DNA of 64,000 bases, taken from contig JAFZRV010000001.1 of NCBI GenBank assembly GCA_017619655.1, positions 186,001 through 250,000 of the forward strand, read 5' to 3'. Numbering within the stretch: position 1 is the first letter of the stretch; the number at the start of each line of letters is the position of its first letter. The position numbers and the translations under genes are program-made. Below the pieces are notes generated by a model. It saw nothing but the letters and a program-made list of their open reading frames with translations, did not search any database and was not told the origin of the DNA. This DNA comes from Bacteroidales bacterium (GTDB lineage: Bacteria; Bacteroidota; Bacteroidia; Bacteroidales; UBA932). Of the stretch, positions 31,460 through 39,900 are shown one piece after another.

Positions 31460-33168
31460 TACTCTTCCTTTTTGTCTTCTTCGAGGATCTTTTTCAGGTT
31501 GACCAGCGCGACCTTGGTTTCCGCGGTCGTCTCGCCGAGCAGGGAGGCGATTTCCTGCGCCACGCGCATCTGCTTGGTGATGACCTCGTCGGCGGTGCGG
31601 ATGGTGTTCTGGCGCACGGTGTCGAGCTGCTGGTTGTAGTTGACGATGCTGGTCACGTCCTTCATGATGCCGAAGAGGATGTGCTGCTCCGGGATCTTGC
31701 TGACGGTCAGCTTCACGTAGGTATTGGTCGTGGGGATGAACATCTCGTCCTCGTAGATGCTCGCTTCCTGCTTGAGGGCATAGGTGAAGGCGGCGGGATC
31801 GAAGAAGTCGGCGGCCATGCGGCCTTTGAAATCCGTGCTTTCGATGCCGAGCAGTTCGAGGGCCTTGTTGTTGATCTCCAGGATCCGGAGGTCGTTGTTG
31901 AGCACCACGATGCCTTCGGGGCTGTTGTGGATGATTTCGTAGGACATGGTTTCGGCGCGCTGCCGCATGTAGGGCAGGCACACGTCGATGTCAGCGTAGC
32001 CGTTGATCACGGCCCAGGCCTTCTCGCGGCAGGTGGAATAGCCGCAGGAGCCGCAGTTGCGCTCGTCTTCCGGCTTGTACTTGCCGATGCGGTGGAGCAC
32101 TTCCTCGATCTCCCGGTTGGAGGCGGGGCGGCCTTTGGTCCGCAGGCGCGGATACTCGGCGTCGAGGATGACGCGGGTCTTGCCGGCCTCGGCGTCGGCG
32201 GGATACTTCTGTTTCTCGGCGTCGACGTAGTTCCAAACCTCGCAGGCGGAGCGAATGGTGCCGCCGTCCTTTTTGATGATGCAGGGACCACCGATGCAGC
32301 CGTCCTTGCAGACGTTCATCTCCAGGAACACGTGGTCGAGGTGCTCGATGCTGTCAAGCGCCCGGATGCAGCGGTTGATGCCGTCGATGGCCAGGTAGGC
32401 ATAGCCCTTCGGCCGCTGGACGAACGAATTGATGATGCCGCGGGACACGGGATAGGTCTTGGCGAAATTGGCGTGCGATTTCTCGGGCTCGAGCTGCACG
32501 TCCATGATTTCGGACAGCACGATGCCTTTCTCGTCGAACATTGCCTGCAGATCCTGAAAAGTCAGCACGCCGGAAACCAGGCCGCTTTCGGCGGCTTCCT
32601 TCTTCTTGGCGATGCAGGGGCCGATGAAGACGATCTTGGCGCCGGGGTTCTGTTCCCGGAGCATCTTGGCGTGGGCGATCATCGGGGAATCGACCTTGGC
32701 CAGGTACTTCAGCGCCTTGGGATAGTATTTCTGGATGAGTTGGCAGGCGGCCGGGCAGGCGGAGGTGATGAACTTGTCGTAGGTGCCGCTTTCGAGCAGT
32801 TCCTTGTATTTGCGTGTGACGGCTTCGGCGCCCACGGCGGTTTCTTCGGCGTCGGCGAAGCCGAGCCGGGCGAGCGCCAGCTTCAGGACCGAGAAATTGG
32901 AGATGCCGAAGTTCGAGACGAAGGAAGGCGAGACGCTGGCGATGACTCTCTTTCCGGAGTTCAGCAGGATGCGGATCCGGTCGACCTCACTGACGACCAC
33001 CTTGGCGTTCTGGGGACAGACCCGCGTGCAGTGTCCGCAGAGGATGCATCGGTCTTCGAGGATCGTGGCTTCGCGGTCCTTGATGGCGATGGCCTTGACC
33101 ATGCATTCATGCAGGCACTTGTAGCAGTCGTTGCACTGAACGTTCTTGGAAAACAGATACGAGGCCAT
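31459..33168 (-). CDS. PAS-linked sensory [FeFe]-hydrogenase-like protein (HydS type)
   Basis: This 569-residue protein has two [4Fe-4S] motifs (CNDCYKCLHEC at 12-22, CILCGHCTRVCP at 41-52), then an H-cluster-like domain with altered motifs TSACPA (135-140), FIGPCIAKK (181-189) and VCKDGC (286-291). A further Fe-S motif, CGSCGYSTC, lies at 372-380, a PAS domain at about 412-510, and a short coiled tail ends the protein. The TSACP motif and the PAS domain place it with the group C sensory proteins rather than catalytic hydrogenases. It probably senses H2 or redox state and signals to the adjacent phosphatase. Confidence 0.88.
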   Translation of the reverse strand: MASYLFSKNVQCNDCYKCLHECMVKAIAIKDREATILEDRCILCGHCTRVCPQNAKVVVSEVDRIRILLNSGKRVIASVSPSFVSNFGISNFSVLKLALARLGFADAEETAVGAEAVTRKYKELLESGTYDKFITSACPAACQLIQKYYPKALKYLAKVDSPMIAHAKMLREQNPGAKIVFIGPCIAKKKEAAESGLVSGVLTFQDLQAMFDEKGIVLSEIMDVQLEPEKSHANFAKTYPVSRGIINSFVQRPKGYAYLAIDGINRCIRALDSIEHLDHVFLEMNVCKDGCIGGPCIIKKDGGTIRSACEVWNYVDAEKQKYPADAEAGKTRVILDAEYPRLRTKGRPASNREIEEVLHRIGKYKPEDERNCGSCGYSTCREKAWAVINGYADIDVCLPYMRQRAETMSYEIIHNSPEGIVVLNNDLRILEINNKALELLGIESTDFKGRMAADFFDPAAFTYALKQEASIYEDEMFIPTTNTYVKLTVSKIPEQHILFGIMKDVTSIVNYNQQLDTVRQNTIRTADEVITKQMRVAQEIASLLGETTAETKVALVNLKKILEEDKKEE

Positions 33169-33177
33169 GGGCGGGGG

Positions 33178-33465
33178 CTATTTCTTGATGAAGGGATAGA
33201 TGTCTCGCAGGAAAAGCTCTTCGACGTTTTCGCTGTTGACGTTGTGGAGCAGCATGTCGCCGTTGCCGAGTTTTTCCACGGCCGGATTGTCGAGCCCTTC
33301 CGCCTTGACGGTGACGCCCTGTGCGCAGAAGCCCAGGCAGAAGCTGGCCCGGAGTTCCACCAGGTCTTCGACATCGCATTTCTTGATGATGTCTTTCAGG
33401 GCCTCGATCACGTCGTAGGACCCTTTGAGATGGCAGGAGCTGCCGACACAGACTTTCAGTATCAT
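33178..33465 (-). CDS. Thioredoxin-like [2Fe-2S] ferredoxin
   Basis: The 95-residue protein has the NuoE/HndA-like thioredoxin-fold [2Fe-2S] pattern: Cys6 and Cys11 (KVCVGSSCHLKG) and Cys43 and Cys47 (SFCLGFCAQG). It is the size of stand-alone ferredoxins that serve [FeFe] hydrogenases. It begins the operon and is 9 bases from the sensory hydrogenase gene, so it is a likely electron donor or acceptor for one of the two H-cluster proteins. Confidence 0.88.
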   Translation of the reverse strand: MILKVCVGSSCHLKGSYDVIEALKDIIKKCDVEDLVELRASFCLGFCAQGVTVKAEGLDNPAVEKLGNGDMLLHNVNSENVEELFLRDIYPFIKK

Positions 33466-33493
33466 GGTGGGATCTTCTTTAGGAATTAAAGTA

Positions 33494-33501
33494 CAAAATT
33501 A
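33494..33501 (-). promoter_or_regulatory. Candidate -7 box of the hydrogenase operon
   Basis: TAATTTTG on the minus strand matches TAnnTTTG and ends 28 bases before the start of the [2Fe-2S] gene. It lies within 4 bases of the stop of the upstream DUF3108 gene on the same strand, so read-through from that gene is also possible. No good -33 box is seen. Confidence 0.5.
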
Positions 33502-33504
33502 GTA

Positions 33505-34224
33505 TTATTTTGTGTAAATGCGTGCATATATGGAGCCGGTGCTCAGTTCAGTGCTCATGCCGATGATGTTCCGGTCGGCCCCGGCGGAGCGCCAGACATA
33601 GACTTCATTGCCGCTTCCGTTCTCCATCAGGCCTCGTTCCGTCAGGCGGATGAGAAACTTGTGCGCCGGCATGCCCGGCTCCTTCTCATTGTCTTCCCCC
33701 TGGTACAGGAGTTCCGCCGGATACGATTTGCCGGAGATCAGGATATGCATGGGCAGGGGTTTTTCCGCTAGGGACGGGTCGATAAAGCGGATGAAGTGGA
33801 CGAGCGAGAGGAAATCCACCGTGCGGCCGTCATTGGGGAAAGTGGTATAATCGGTCTTTTCCCCCCAGGTCGCCCAGGATTCGATCTCGCCGTTGTCCTG
33901 GTGGAACAGATATTCGTATTTTCCGTCCTTTCCTTTTCGCTGGAACGGATTGTCGAAGTACAGGGGCTTGAGGGATGCCTGGCTGAAATAGGTTTCGGCA
34001 AAATAGTCCGATGCCAGGAACATCCGGAAAAAGGGCGTCGTCTGGATGACGGCCGCCGAATAGTAGGCCGGGACGCCGTTCCAGGAAGATTCCTCCCAGG
34101 TGATTTCGGCCGTGACGACGCGGGTGTCGATCACGCCCATTTTGTAGCGGACTTCGTAGTGTGCCGATCCGAGGGTTTCGGAGAGCAGGATGACGGGGAT
34201 CAGGAGACAGGCCAGTAGGTTCAT
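33505..34224 (-). CDS. DUF3108 domain exported protein
   Basis: The 239-residue product starts with a short signal peptide (MNLLACLLIPVILLSETLGS). A beta-rich domain like DUF3108 follows (AHYEVRYKMGVIDTRVVTAEITW; ending SIYARIYTK). Family members are periplasmic proteins of unknown function with a lipoprotein-carrier-like beta barrel. It lies 13 bases after the UvrA-like gene on the same strand. Confidence 0.78.
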   Translation of the reverse strand: MNLLACLLIPVILLSETLGSAHYEVRYKMGVIDTRVVTAEITWEESSWNGVPAYYSAAVIQTTPFFRMFLASDYFAETYFSQASLKPLYFDNPFQRKGKDGKYEYLFHQDNGEIESWATWGEKTDYTTFPNDGRTVDFLSLVHFIRFIDPSLAEKPLPMHILISGKSYPAELLYQGEDNEKEPGMPAHKFLIRLTERGLMENGSGNEVYVWRSAGADRNIIGMSTELSTGSIYARIYTK

Positions 34225-34237
34225 GGAAGAAAGCGGT

Positions 34238-36508
34238 TCAGGTCAGGAGGTAGGGGGCCGTGACGGAGGCCGGGCAGGCGCTGAGGCCGGCGGGGGTGCC
34301 GGCATAGAGCAGACGGCCGCCCGCCTCGCCGGCGCCGGGGCCGAGTTCGAGCAGGAAGTCGGCCGAACGGATCACGTCGAGGTTGTGTTCGATCATGTAA
34401 ACGGTGTTGCCGCGCGCCACGAGCGAATCGAAGAGCGCGATGATACGGCGGATGTCCTGGATGTGCAGGCCGTCGGTGGGCTCGTCCACGATGAAGATCT
34501 TGTTCTCCACGCCGAGGAACGAGGCCAGTTTGAGCCGCTGCAGCTCACCGCCCGAGAGGGTGGAGAGCGCCTGGTTCAGGTGGAGGTATTGCAGGCCCAC
34601 GTCCACGAGGGGACGTAGCTTCTTTTCGATGACGGTGCCGGCGAAGAAGGCGGAGGCCAGCCGGACCGAGAGGTCCATGGCCTGGGCGATGTCGAGGGTT
34701 TCGCCGGTGGCAGGGCTGGTGAGCTTGTACTGCAGGGCCTCGGGCTTGTAGCGCAGGCCGCCGCAGGCTTCGCAAGTGGTCTCGATGGCGTCCATGAAGG
34801 CCATTTCCGAGACGATGACGCCCTTGCCGCCGCAGACCGGGCAGGCGCCCGCACCGTTGAAGGTGAAATAGGCCTCCTTCATCTTGTGGGCCTTGGCGAA
34901 GGCCTTGCGGATGTCGCCCGCCACGTCCATGTAGGTGCCGGGCGTGGAGCGGAGGCTCACGCCGATGTTTTTCTGGCTGATGTAGATCACCTGTTCCGAA
35001 TCGGGATACTGCTGCCGGAAACACTCCATCAGCGAGCTCTTGCCCGAGCCGGCGACACCGGCCACCACGCCGAAGACGCCCAGCGGAAAGTCGACGGAAA
35101 TGCCCTGCAGGTTGTTGAGCGTGGCATTCTCCACCCGGAACGAGCCGTTCCCGCCGCGGGGCATAGCCTTGAAGGGCAGCCGTTCTTCGACCAGCCGGCC
35201 CGTGGCCGTTCCGCTCTGCAGCAGTGCGTCCCAGGATCCCTGGAAGAGGATGCGGCCGCCGTCGATGCCGGGTCCGGGTCCCAGGTCCACGATATGGTCG
35301 GCGATGCGGATCATCTCGGGGTGGTGTTCCACCAACAGCACGGTGTTGCCCGCGTCGCGGAGGCGCCGTACGGAGCGCTGGAGCCGCTCGATGTCGCGCG
35401 GGTGCAGGCCCACGCTGGGTTCGTCGAGGATATAGAGCACGTCGGCCAGCGACGAGTTGATGTACTTGGCGATCTTGCAGCGCTGCGCCTCGCCGCCCGA
35501 GAGCGTGCCGACGGGCCGGTTGAGTGAGAGATATCCCAGCCCGATTTCTTCCAGGGCCGTGAGCCGGGCGCCGATGGCGGCCTTCAGGTCGGCGGCCAGC
35601 GGGCTGGTGAGCGCGGCGATCCAGGCGTTCAGGCGCGAAACCGGCATCGCGCAGACCTCCGCGATGTTCAGGCCCTCGATCCTGCAGGTCAGTACCTTGG
35701 GGTTGAGGCGCGTGCCGCCGCAGTCCGGGCAGACGCCCATCGTGAGCATGGGATTCAGCACCGCGGCGTGCAGCAGGCCCTCTTCCGAGTTGATGATGCT
35801 GCGGTACATGCGCGGGATCAGACCCTCGTACTTGGCGGTCTTGGGCCAGTTTTTCGGCGGGTTTTTCAGCTTGATCTGCGGGCTGTTGAGGAAGAGGTCC
35901 AGCTCTTCGGGCGAGTAGTCCCGGATCTTCTTGTCGAGATCGAAGAGGCCGCTGTGCGCGTAACGGATCCAGCGCCAGCCGCCCTTGCCGAAGGCGATGT
36001 AGTGGATGGTGTCCTCGTCGTTGAGGCTCTTGTCGAAGTCCACGAGCTTGTGGATGTCGAGCTCCCGGATCTCGCCCAGACCGGCGCAGCGCGGGCAGCT
36101 GCCCTGCGGATGGTTGAAGCTGAAGCTGTCGGAATAGCCGACGAATGGCTGGCCGACCCGCGAGAAAAGCAGGCGCAGCAGCGCGTAAATATCTGTGTAT
36201 GTGCCGACTGTCGAACGGGAGTTCTGCGCGGGCTTCTTCTGGTCGATGACGATGGCGATGGGCAGGCCTTCGATCTCGTCCACTTTTGGCCTTCCGTATT
36301 TCGGCAGATACTGCTGCACGAAGGTGGGGAAGGTGTCGTTGAGTTCCCGCCGGCTCTTCGCCGCGATGGTATCGAGCACCAGTGAACTCTTGCCCGAACC
36401 GGAAACGCCCGTGAAAACGGTGATCTGGTATTTCGGGATGTCGAGCGACAGGTCGCGCAGGTTGTTCTCCCGCGCGCCGCGTATCCGTATGGTGTCGGTA
36501 TTCATCAT
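34238..36508 (-). CDS. UvrA-like ABC ATPase, short form
   Basis: The 756-residue protein has two ABC modules (Walker A GVSGSGKSS and GVAGSGKSS; signatures LSGGEAQR and LSGGELQR; LDEPSVGLHP and VDEPTDGL) and UvrA-type zinc fingers (CPRCAGLG, CPDCGGTR, CPVCGGKG with CEACGG). It is about 190 residues shorter than canonical UvrA and seems to lack the UvrB-binding and insertion domains. It belongs to the UvrA2/drug-resistance type class and is probably not the main repair UvrA. Its ATG overlaps the stop of the HAD gene. Confidence 0.85.
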   Translation of the reverse strand: MMNTDTIRIRGARENNLRDLSLDIPKYQITVFTGVSGSGKSSLVLDTIAAKSRRELNDTFPTFVQQYLPKYGRPKVDEIEGLPIAIVIDQKKPAQNSRSTVGTYTDIYALLRLLFSRVGQPFVGYSDSFSFNHPQGSCPRCAGLGEIRELDIHKLVDFDKSLNDEDTIHYIAFGKGGWRWIRYAHSGLFDLDKKIRDYSPEELDLFLNSPQIKLKNPPKNWPKTAKYEGLIPRMYRSIINSEEGLLHAAVLNPMLTMGVCPDCGGTRLNPKVLTCRIEGLNIAEVCAMPVSRLNAWIAALTSPLAADLKAAIGARLTALEEIGLGYLSLNRPVGTLSGGEAQRCKIAKYINSSLADVLYILDEPSVGLHPRDIERLQRSVRRLRDAGNTVLLVEHHPEMIRIADHIVDLGPGPGIDGGRILFQGSWDALLQSGTATGRLVEERLPFKAMPRGGNGSFRVENATLNNLQGISVDFPLGVFGVVAGVAGSGKSSLMECFRQQYPDSEQVIYISQKNIGVSLRSTPGTYMDVAGDIRKAFAKAHKMKEAYFTFNGAGACPVCGGKGVIVSEMAFMDAIETTCEACGGLRYKPEALQYKLTSPATGETLDIAQAMDLSVRLASAFFAGTVIEKKLRPLVDVGLQYLHLNQALSTLSGGELQRLKLASFLGVENKIFIVDEPTDGLHIQDIRRIIALFDSLVARGNTVYMIEHNLDVIRSADFLLELGPGAGEAGGRLLYAGTPAGLSACPASVTAPYLLT

Positions 36509-37110
36509 AGCCTGGGCAGCATTTCCTGCAGCGCTTTGCGAAGTTGCGCGGCATTCTTGAAGGGAAGGCCCGCCAGGCCGGCGGCACGGGCGCCCTCGAC
36601 ATTGGGCAGCGTGTCGTCGATAAAAACCGACTCCTCTGCCTTCAGCCCGTATCGGTCCAGCAGGCAGCGGAAAATGGCGGCATCGGGCTTGAGCAGGCGC
36701 ACGTCGCCTGAAACGATTTTACCGTCGAGCAGGGCGAAGACGGGGTAGTTCTTCTCGATGCGGTAGAAGGTCTCGGACGACCAGTTGGTCAGACCGTAGA
36801 CACCGTAGCCCGCCGCCTTCACGTCTGCCACCAGCTCATACATGCCGGGAATCGCATCGCCCATCATCTTCTCCCACTCGTCCCAGTATACGTCGATTTC
36901 GCGGGCCCATTCCGGGAACTGCGCCTTCAACTCGGCGATTCCTTCCGCGAAAGGCTTGCCGCCGTCGAACTGCCGGTTCCACTCATTGGTGCAGATGTGA
37001 TCCAGGAACCACGTCGCCTTTTCGGCATCGCCGAAATACCCGTCGAACAGGTAGTGCGGATTCCAGTCCACCAGGACGGCGCCGAAGTCGAAGATAACGT
37101 TGCGGATCAT
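36505..37110 (-). CDS. HAD-IA family phosphatase (YihX-like)
   Basis: The 201-residue protein has HAD motifs I (VIFDFGAVLVDWN, nucleophile Asp8), II (GLTNWSS), III (Lys in LLKPD) and IV (FIDDTLPN). As in YihX, Gly replaces the second Asp of motif I. This fits small-molecule sugar-phosphate phosphatases. A TATCTTTG box ends 8 bases before the start codon, which predicts a very short leader. It is co-transcribed with the UvrA-like gene. Confidence 0.88.
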   Translation of the reverse strand: MIRNVIFDFGAVLVDWNPHYLFDGYFGDAEKATWFLDHICTNEWNRQFDGGKPFAEGIAELKAQFPEWAREIDVYWDEWEKMMGDAIPGMYELVADVKAAGYGVYGLTNWSSETFYRIEKNYPVFALLDGKIVSGDVRLLKPDAAIFRCLLDRYGLKAEESVFIDDTLPNVEGARAAGLAGLPFKNAAQLRKALQEMLPRL

Positions 37111-37118
37111 ATCAGCTA

Positions 37119-37126
37119 CAAAGATA
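37119..37126 (-). promoter_or_regulatory. -7 box close to the HAD start codon
   Basis: TATCTTTG on the minus strand is followed by only 8 bases before the ATG at 37110. If transcription starts about 4-5 bases after the box, as in other Bacteroidetes promoters, the leader is about 4 bases long. Confidence 0.6.
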
Positions 37127-37130
37127 CAAA

Positions 37131-38246
37131 TCAGTCGTATTCCCCGTATTCACAGCCGACGTTTTCGGCATGGACGCGGTCGACGAGGCCTCCGTCCGGG
37201 TCGAAGAGCTGGACGGTTCCGATGCCGCTGCCGCCGTTCCAGAGGCGGTTGTGGCGCTTGGCGCCGTCGGGCGACTCGTAATTCACCAGCAGCATATCCT
37301 TCTTCTCGCAGGTGATGTCCGTCACCATTCGGCCTGAACGGCTGTGCTGCTCCACGTGCCAGATAATCTGCGTGTCGCTCTCCCGGCAGTCGAACGCCGT
37401 ATGGACGTGCGTCCAGGCTTTCGAGAAGTTGAATTCGTAGGGCTTGCCCTCATACCAGAAGGCGGACAGGAGTTTGCGCGGCAGCGCCACATGGCCGACC
37501 TTCGGCCGCCCGCCGCCGATATCGAACACGCTGTCGGTCAATTTCTTGCCGGTTAACTCGCTGGTCAGGTTGTTCGATGAGAGCCATACCCAGGGCGAGG
37601 TAAAGTCCTTGCCCCAGTTCTTGTCGGCATAGCCGTAACAGTCCTCCGGGCTGACCCGGTAGCGGCGGCCGTTCCAGATGACTTCGCCGCTGAAGGCTGC
37701 CTTCATCCCTTCGGCATGCCAGAACATTTCGAATGCCTCGGCTGTGCGGAACACTTTGTCGGCGCCGAAGCCCACATTGAAAGCCACCTGTTTGTCGATC
37801 TGAATGTTCCACGACATCTCGCCGTCATCGCACATCCACTCAGGATGCTCCTTTGCGCCTTTTACACTGACGCGGCCGCGAGTCTCAGTCTCCGTCAGGA
37901 AGCAGTCGTCCGCCTCAACGACGAACGGAACACCCCAGTCCACACGGATATTCTTCCATCCCCAGAATCGATGCAGTTGTGCTGCATCTTCGCCCCAGGC
38001 TCCGGCTTTGACCATCAGGTACGACGGCCGTTTACCCGCCGTCCGGTTTTCTGGCAACTGCCCGAAAACCGGCTCGTTTCCGCCCAGTGCCGGATTGCAA
38101 AGGAAGAACTCGATGAAGAAGGCCTTTGCTTCCCCGGTCTCGGCATCATGTCCCGTAAACGAATGCCACCACCAGTCATATCCCTTGTGTGCCTGCGCCC
38201 CGAACAGCTGGCAGGCATCTCTTGAAATATCGTGTTTGTTGAACAT
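37131..38246 (-). CDS. Tocopherol-cyclase/AttH-like protein
   Basis: The product is 371 residues when started at 38246 (MFNKHDISRDA). It has a YDWWWHSFTGHDAETGE block, an IEFFLCNPALGG strand and a KNWGKDFTSPWVWLSSNN motif. The last motif resembles the lipocalin-like tocopherol cyclase and AttH families. No signal peptide is present. Tocopherol synthesis is not expected here, so the ligand is unknown and the name refers to fold only. An upstream reading to 38333 exists but adds an unlikely basic N-terminus. A GATCTTTG box lies 4 bases before this start. Confidence 0.6.
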   Translation of the reverse strand: MFNKHDISRDACQLFGAQAHKGYDWWWHSFTGHDAETGEAKAFFIEFFLCNPALGGNEPVFGQLPENRTAGKRPSYLMVKAGAWGEDAAQLHRFWGWKNIRVDWGVPFVVEADDCFLTETETRGRVSVKGAKEHPEWMCDDGEMSWNIQIDKQVAFNVGFGADKVFRTAEAFEMFWHAEGMKAAFSGEVIWNGRRYRVSPEDCYGYADKNWGKDFTSPWVWLSSNNLTSELTGKKLTDSVFDIGGGRPKVGHVALPRKLLSAFWYEGKPYEFNFSKAWTHVHTAFDCRESDTQIIWHVEQHSRSGRMVTDITCEKKDMLLVNYESPDGAKRHNRLWNGGSGIGTVQLFDPDGGLVDRVHAENVGCEYGEYD

Positions 38247-38320
38247 ATTACAAAGATCGCAAAAAAAACGCACTTTTCCTGCACAAATATCCCAGCCTCT
38301 ATCCCTCTCAATCCCTTTTC

Positions 38321-38440
38321 TCCGCCGCTGCAACGGACACGTCAGATTAACAGGAAGTTATGAAAACAACACTCCTTTTCCGCCAGAGGGTGTTGTTCAC
38401 GCAAATGACTGACTGACTGATGTGTCCGTTGCAGCGGCGA
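38321..38440. repeat. REP-like palindromic repeat, unit 1
   Basis: An 18-bp perfect inverted repeat (CGCCGCTGCAACGGACAC at 38323-38340 and its complement at 38422-38439) encloses 81 bases. Inside are an AACAACAC/GTGTTGTT pair and GACTGACTGACTGA next to the right arm. The reverse complement of the whole unit aligns with unit 2 at 39901-40018, most clearly in GTCAGTCAGT and TGTCCGTTGCAG. Together they flank the phosphatase and transposase genes. Confidence 0.75.
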
Positions 38441-38458
38441 AAATAAAAAATAAACGCC

Positions 38459-38466
38459 TATCTTTG
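38459..38466 (+). promoter_or_regulatory. -7 box of the LMW phosphatase gene
   Basis: TATCTTTG is followed by only 5 bases before the GTG start at 38472, so the transcript should be leaderless or nearly so. The box lies in an A-rich stretch directly after repeat unit 1. No clear -33 box is spaced correctly. Confidence 0.55.
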
Positions 38467-38471
38467 CCGAC

Positions 38472-38927
38472 GTGAAAAGAATCTTGTTCATTTGTCTGGG
38501 AAATATCTGCCGAAGTCCGATGGCGGAGGCGGTAATGAAGCACCTGCTGCAACAGGCAGGTATTTCCGAATCGTTTGAAATTGCCTCTGCTGCGGTCAGT
38601 GACGAAGAATGGTGCAACCCGATCTATCCACTGGCTGCGCGGACACTTCGGGCGCACGGCATTTCATACGATGCTGCCAGGACTGCCCGTCAGATGACGG
38701 CAGACGACTATGAGCGGTACGATTTGATTATCGGGATGGACGAGGCCAACATCCGTGCTATAAGGCGGATTGCCGGTGGTGACCCTCAAGACAAAGTGCA
38801 TTTGCTGATGGATTACGCCGGTTGCCATCGTTCAGTCGCCGATCCGTGGTATACACGAGATTTCGAAACCGCCTATGACGACATCCTCATCGGCTGCCGG
38901 GCCTTGCTCGATCATCTCCGGTCATAA
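38472..38927 (+). CDS. Low-molecular-weight protein-tyrosine phosphatase
   Basis: The 151-residue protein, read from a GTG start, has the CX5R catalytic P-loop (FICLGNICRSP) near the N-terminus and the general-acid Asp in VADPWYTRDFETAYDD. Both are required for activity and intact. The family dephosphorylates tyrosine in proteins, for example in capsule regulation, or arginine phosphate. It stands alone between the repeat unit and the RAYT gene, and its stop overlaps the RAYT stop by a few bases in convergent orientation. Confidence 0.92.
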   Translation: MKRILFICLGNICRSPMAEAVMKHLLQQAGISESFEIASAAVSDEEWCNPIYPLAARTLRAHGISYDAARTARQMTADDYERYDLIIGMDEANIRAIRRIAGGDPQDKVHLLMDYAGCHRSVADPWYTRDFETAYDDILIGCRALLDHLRS

Positions 38928-39848
38928 CCACAGTAATTTGCGGGTTTCCTTTTCAGTAGCGCCCAATTGCCGTGACAACTGCATCCCCAGCCGTTTCCTT
39001 TCTGTGGCTGGTAATAGCAAGATATCTTTCATGGATGATTGAGTTTGTTTATAGGACAGCCAGTGAATCATACGTCTGAAAATCCGATGGTCTTTACCGA
39101 AAGTATCTTCCTTTATGTCATACTCGCTGCCCGTATTTGAATTAATAGCCGTCAGCATCTTTTCATAGGTGTCGTAATAGCGGATGACCGCCTCATAATC
39201 TACGGGATTATACGTTCGGATGACATAGTCGGTAAACTGTTGCAATTCTCTGGAGGAAAGCTCTGAAGTTATTCGTTCAATCATTGCGTATTCCAACGGC
39301 TGACGGCATCGATACGAATCCTTGACCTCATACAAGGCCTTCCGAAGTACCCAACGGGCGCAGTCTATCCTGAGCTTATCTGAAAACGGATATCGATTTT
39401 CTGCATAAGCGAGAAGATTCCATCGGTCATTCTCCGCCTTGCTCACCAAATGATTCTCCACGGGGTTGTTATACAGATAGGCAATAGCGGTTCTGATCTT
39501 TTTATGTCCGATCTTGGGCATACATCCATATGGGTTGAAAAGGCTTCCTTTTCGACAATAATACGTGTTATACCTCCTCGTAAAAAGTGCAATGAAATCC
39601 CGAACAAAAGAAGTGAGCTGCTTTGGCTCCCGAATCTTGACCAGGAGGTGAATATGATCGGCCATCATACAGATGCCCAGGATCTGAACACCATATTTGC
39701 GTGCCGTTAACGACACAATAGACAAAAAGACTAGATAGTCCTTGACGGAATAGAAAATTAGATGACCCCGACGGGTATTCTGGTAGATGTGGTGTACGGC
39801 GCCTGGCTTGATCACCGGTTTCTTTCGACCCTGCATATCTCTCGCCAC
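38922..39848 (-). CDS. REP-associated tyrosine transposase (RAYT, Y1/HUH type)
   Basis: The 308-residue protein has the Y1-transposase fold of the IS200/RAYT group: HHIYQNTRRGHLIF at the N-terminus, the HUH motif as His65-Ile-His67 in MADHIHLLVKI, and a Tyr124 candidate nucleophile in YLYNNPVENHL (YIxxNP pattern). The C-terminal 150 residues are an extra helical part. RAYTs are domesticated single-copy relatives of IS200 that process palindromic REP sequences. Two related palindromic repeats flank this gene and the phosphatase, which supports the assignment. The frame is intact. Confidence 0.88.
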   Translation of the reverse strand: MARDMQGRKKPVIKPGAVHHIYQNTRRGHLIFYSVKDYLVFLSIVSLTARKYGVQILGICMMADHIHLLVKIREPKQLTSFVRDFIALFTRRYNTYYCRKGSLFNPYGCMPKIGHKKIRTAIAYLYNNPVENHLVSKAENDRWNLLAYAENRYPFSDKLRIDCARWVLRKALYEVKDSYRCRQPLEYAMIERITSELSSRELQQFTDYVIRTYNPVDYEAVIRYYDTYEKMLTAINSNTGSEYDIKEDTFGKDHRIFRRMIHWLSYKQTQSSMKDILLLPATERKRLGMQLSRQLGATEKETRKLLWL

Positions 39849-39900
39849 TTTTGATTTGTTTCAAAGGTCGGAAACATTCCTCAAACTGCCAAATTTAATT

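Noticed and set aside
31459-33168. PAS-linked H-cluster protein as an active hydrogenase
   Set aside because: The TSACP variant and the loss of the usual L3 sequence, together with the PAS domain, fit a sensor rather than an efficient catalyst. Some H2 turnover cannot be excluded.
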